A stretch of 51,260 nucleotides of DNA from NCBI GenBank assembly GCA_019423025.1, contig JAHZCD010000012.1, positions 1 to 51,260 of the forward strand, written 5' to 3'. Each line of letters opens with the position of its first letter. Positions within the stretch are counted from its first letter, which is position 1. The DNA comes from Haemophilus sp. Lineage in GTDB: Bacteria > Pseudomonadota > Gammaproteobacteria > Enterobacterales > Pasteurellaceae. Under the pieces are notes generated by a model, which was not told the origin of the DNA, searched no databases, and saw only the letters and a program-made list of their open reading frames with translations. Positions 49,562-51,260 of this stretch are shown in pieces. The translations under genes were made by a program, and so were the position numbers.

Positions 49562-51260
49562 TATTCTCCTTTAGAAGGCTTATCTCTATTTATGCTTTCT
49601 TTATTATAATCAACAGCATTATTAACTGATGAAGATATAAATTTAGTCATTGTATCACTCAAACCAAATTTTTTACCTAACCCCTCAATGCTCATTGATA
49701 TGCTATTAGATTTACCAGAATCATAAAAAGCATCGTTAGCACCTTTACCATCTTTAGCAATCCCTTTCAATGTATCAAGTCCTAAAGATTGCAATGGGTT
49801 TGCCGTATAAAAAGCGGAATCATAAGCTGCATTTACACCAACATTATATACAGAGCCCAAAACATCTGCTGGATTAGATAAACTTTTCGAGCCATCCATA
49901 TAATAAAACGATTCACCTGCGACCCCTGCACCAGTACTGACACCAAGTGCTGTCTTATATGGTTTAGGCATTGAAGCTATAGCTTTCCCAGTATCAACAA
50001 CCAACTCAGCTGGTCGATAAGAATAATAAATCCCTTGACTCACTAATTCCCGAGTTCCTTCAATACCTTCTCGTGCCGCTATTTTAGCTGTATTAACTCC
50101 TTTCGCAATAGCATCCGCATACGCAAGCTGTCCGTTGATATAGGCATTTGCTGCTTTTGTTAAAGTGGTATTGTAGGCTTTAATTCCCTTATCAACTAAA
50201 TTAACATATCTTATCTGACCATCAATGTAAGCTTTTGTTGCCGCATCTTTGCCAAGACGTAACACTTGCCCCCCTTTATTAGCTAGAGTAATAGCCTCAC
50301 CTCCAACTGTTGCGGCGGCTTTCTCCATGAGGGCAACACTTCTTACAACAGCAGTTCCACTACCTAAAGCAAACATAGAGCCTGCCTCCAACCCATCCTT
50401 AACTGAATAAGCTATTTTCCCATTCGCTGAATTTTTATAATTCTCAGAAGCATCAAGTTCGTTCTTGACAGTATAATACATATCTTCATCACGAGAATGT
50501 TTTTCAGAACGCCATCCTAGCCAGTTCTTACTCTCTTCTGGCAAAGTATTCACTGCTTGCAATCTTTGCGCATCCGTACCAGCAAAAGGGAAATGACCAT
50601 AATCTCGTTTTGGTACAGGATCGTTTATTAAATATTCTGATTCAAAACGATTTTGAGCATTAACCAGTGATGTTGGTGATGCCAATTTATAACCAGATGC
50701 GGTATTCCCCGTAACAGTTTCTATATAATAACGATCTACATAGCTTAAAAATGCCTCTCTTTCCTTGCTATTTAAGGAATTTGGATCTTTTCTAAATTTA
50801 TCCAAGAGAATGTCACTACGCTGATCTGATTCAATTAAATCTCTAAACTCCAATTTTTCTTTGTTTGTTAATTTTTCTCCACGATGATATTTTGTTTTTA
50901 AGGCATTTAATCTCGCTCTTGATGCATCACTCAAGAAATTATTCTCCACGGCATTCTTAGCTGTAGTTAGTCCTACACCAATTCCTTGGCTACTATTTGC
51001 TGCCGCTCCGCCCACTAAAGCACCGGCTGCTTGACTAACAGAAGATACGACTTCTTTTTCTTCTCGATTAAGTTGGTTCGGCTTTTTACCATAAAGCTCT
51101 TTTGCAATTACATCAGCCATCACCTCACCCGCTAAAGCACCGCCAGCTCCCGCTGCTGCATTTTGATTTGCGGAGTAAGCTTCCACCGCGCCCCAAACTG
51201 CATGGGCAACCTTATTAGCCATAGGGCTACCCTCAGTGGCTAGCTTAATTTGATGATTTA
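49561..51260 (-). CDS. cdiA: CdiA-like contact-dependent inhibition toxin, C-terminal part (partial)
   Basis: CdiA proteins are giant surface filaments that deliver their C-terminal toxin domain into neighbouring cells. Only the last 565 or so codons are in the window. The first Met (51222) is not the start: the frame is open to the edge (NHQIKLATEGSP comes before it). Numbering from that Met, the pre-toxin Ala/Gly-rich domain is at 5-98 with the junction motif VENN at 92-95 (AVENNFLS). The 458 residues after VENN, long for such a tail, hold a charged helical part (100-165), an Ala-rich region with a 29-residue tandem repeat (331-388) and a C-terminal block (445-553). I recognise no nuclease or deaminase motif. 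The membrane-type partner suggests a membrane-active toxin; that is inference. Confidence 0.82.
   Translation of the reverse strand, partial: NHQIKLATEGSPMANKVAHAVWGAVEAYSANQNAAAGAGGALAGEVMADVIAKELYGKKPNQLNREEKEVVSSVSQAAGALVGGAAANSSQGIGVGLTTAKNAVENNFLSDASRARLNALKTKYHRGEKLTNKEKLEFRDLIESDQRSDILLDKFRKDPNSLNSKEREAFLSYVDRYYIETVTGNTASGYKLASPTSLVNAQNRFESEYLINDPVPKRDYGHFPFAGTDAQRLQAVNTLPEESKNWLGWRSEKHSRDEDMYYTVKNELDASENYKNSANGKIAYSVKDGLEAGSMFALGSGTAVVRSVALMEKAAATVGGEAITLANKGGQVLRLGKDAATKAYIDGQIRYVNLVDKGIKAYNTTLTKAANAYINGQLAYADAIAKGVNTAKIAAREGIEGTRELVSQGIYYSYRPAELVVDTGKAIASMPKPYKTALGVSTGAGVAGESFYYMDGSKSLSNPADVLGSVYNVGVNAAYDSAFYTANPLQSLGLDTLKGIAKDGKGANDAFYDSGKSNSISMSIEGLGKKFGLSDTMTKFISSSVNNAVDYNKESINRDKPSKGE

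Noticed and set aside
51220..51222. ATG at 51222 as the start of the CdiA-like gene
   Set aside because: The frame stays open to the window edge and the upstream codons continue the usual CdiA pre-toxin region, so this is an internal Met.

Overview
The window is about 51 kb of ordinary-looking chromosome from a gammaproteobacterium of the Pasteurellaceae, most likely Haemophilus. The best evidence is the H. influenzae-type DNA uptake signal AAGTGCGGT: I find at least 30 perfect copies by eye, several of them paired head to head as transcription terminators. Many gene neighbourhoods (lon-hemW, rpiA-serA, dcu-ansB, yibN-secB, gpsA-cysE-aroE-like, tamA-tamB-ppx, yqaB-yqaA-luxS) also have the order I know from Haemophilus. 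The nickel-iron hydrogenase (hyb) operon and purT point to H. parainfluenzae or a close relative rather than H. influenzae Rd; that species call is inference.

Layout. 1-600 (minus): a tRNA operon Thr-Tyr-Gly-Thr leading into tuf, whose first codons are at the left edge. 0.76-1.7 kb: coaA. 1.7-7.8 kb (minus): cydDC (cysteine/glutathione exporter needed for cytochrome bd) and gyrB. 8.0-9.4 kb: an organophosphate antiporter that looks more like PgtP than GlpT. 9.4-10.9 kb (minus): lemA and a DUF3137 gene. 11.3-17.6 kb: hybOABCDE, a membrane-bound uptake hydrogenase with its protease and chaperone, behind a perfect FNR site. 17.7-23.3 kb (minus): serA, rpiA, hemW, lon. 23.6-26.2 kb: a VirK/DUF535 gene and a YfcC-family transporter. 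26.2-29.5 kb (minus): a DUF3108 protein, dcuA-type C4-dicarboxylate transporter and ansB. 29.7-33.4 kb: yibN, secB, gpsA, cysE and an AroE-like dehydrogenase. 33.4-35.7 kb (minus): udp and yjgR. 35.9-38.3 kb: yiiM, ychJ, yihY, dtd. 38.4-45.6 kb: tamA, tamB, ppx. 45.7-49.2 kb: a standalone PRD protein (minus), yqaB, yqaA, luxS, purT. 49.4-51.26 kb (minus): the C-terminal part of a CdiA-like contact-dependent inhibition toxin, cut by the window edge, with a tiny membrane protein behind it as probable immunity gene.

Several genes fit an anaerobic, fumarate-respiring lifestyle: hydrogenase 2 (H2 to quinone), dcuA with ansB (asparagine to aspartate, exchanged for succinate), FNR boxes in front of hybO and lemA, and a CRP-type site in front of ansB.

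Most worth a second look: the CdiA C-terminus with its 62-residue two-helix partner (no toxin family recognised); a tandem-hairpin element inserted in frame in the start of hybE; a 93-bp inverted repeat that supplies the hybD stop codon; an uptake-signal variant AAGAGCGGT seen seven times; an orphan terminator (possible small RNA) and helically phased TGTAAA/TTTACA sites before luxS; a terminator-like hairpin in the cydDC leader; and two palindromes 21 bp apart before the yfcC-type gene. No insertion sequence, prophage or CRISPR array was seen.
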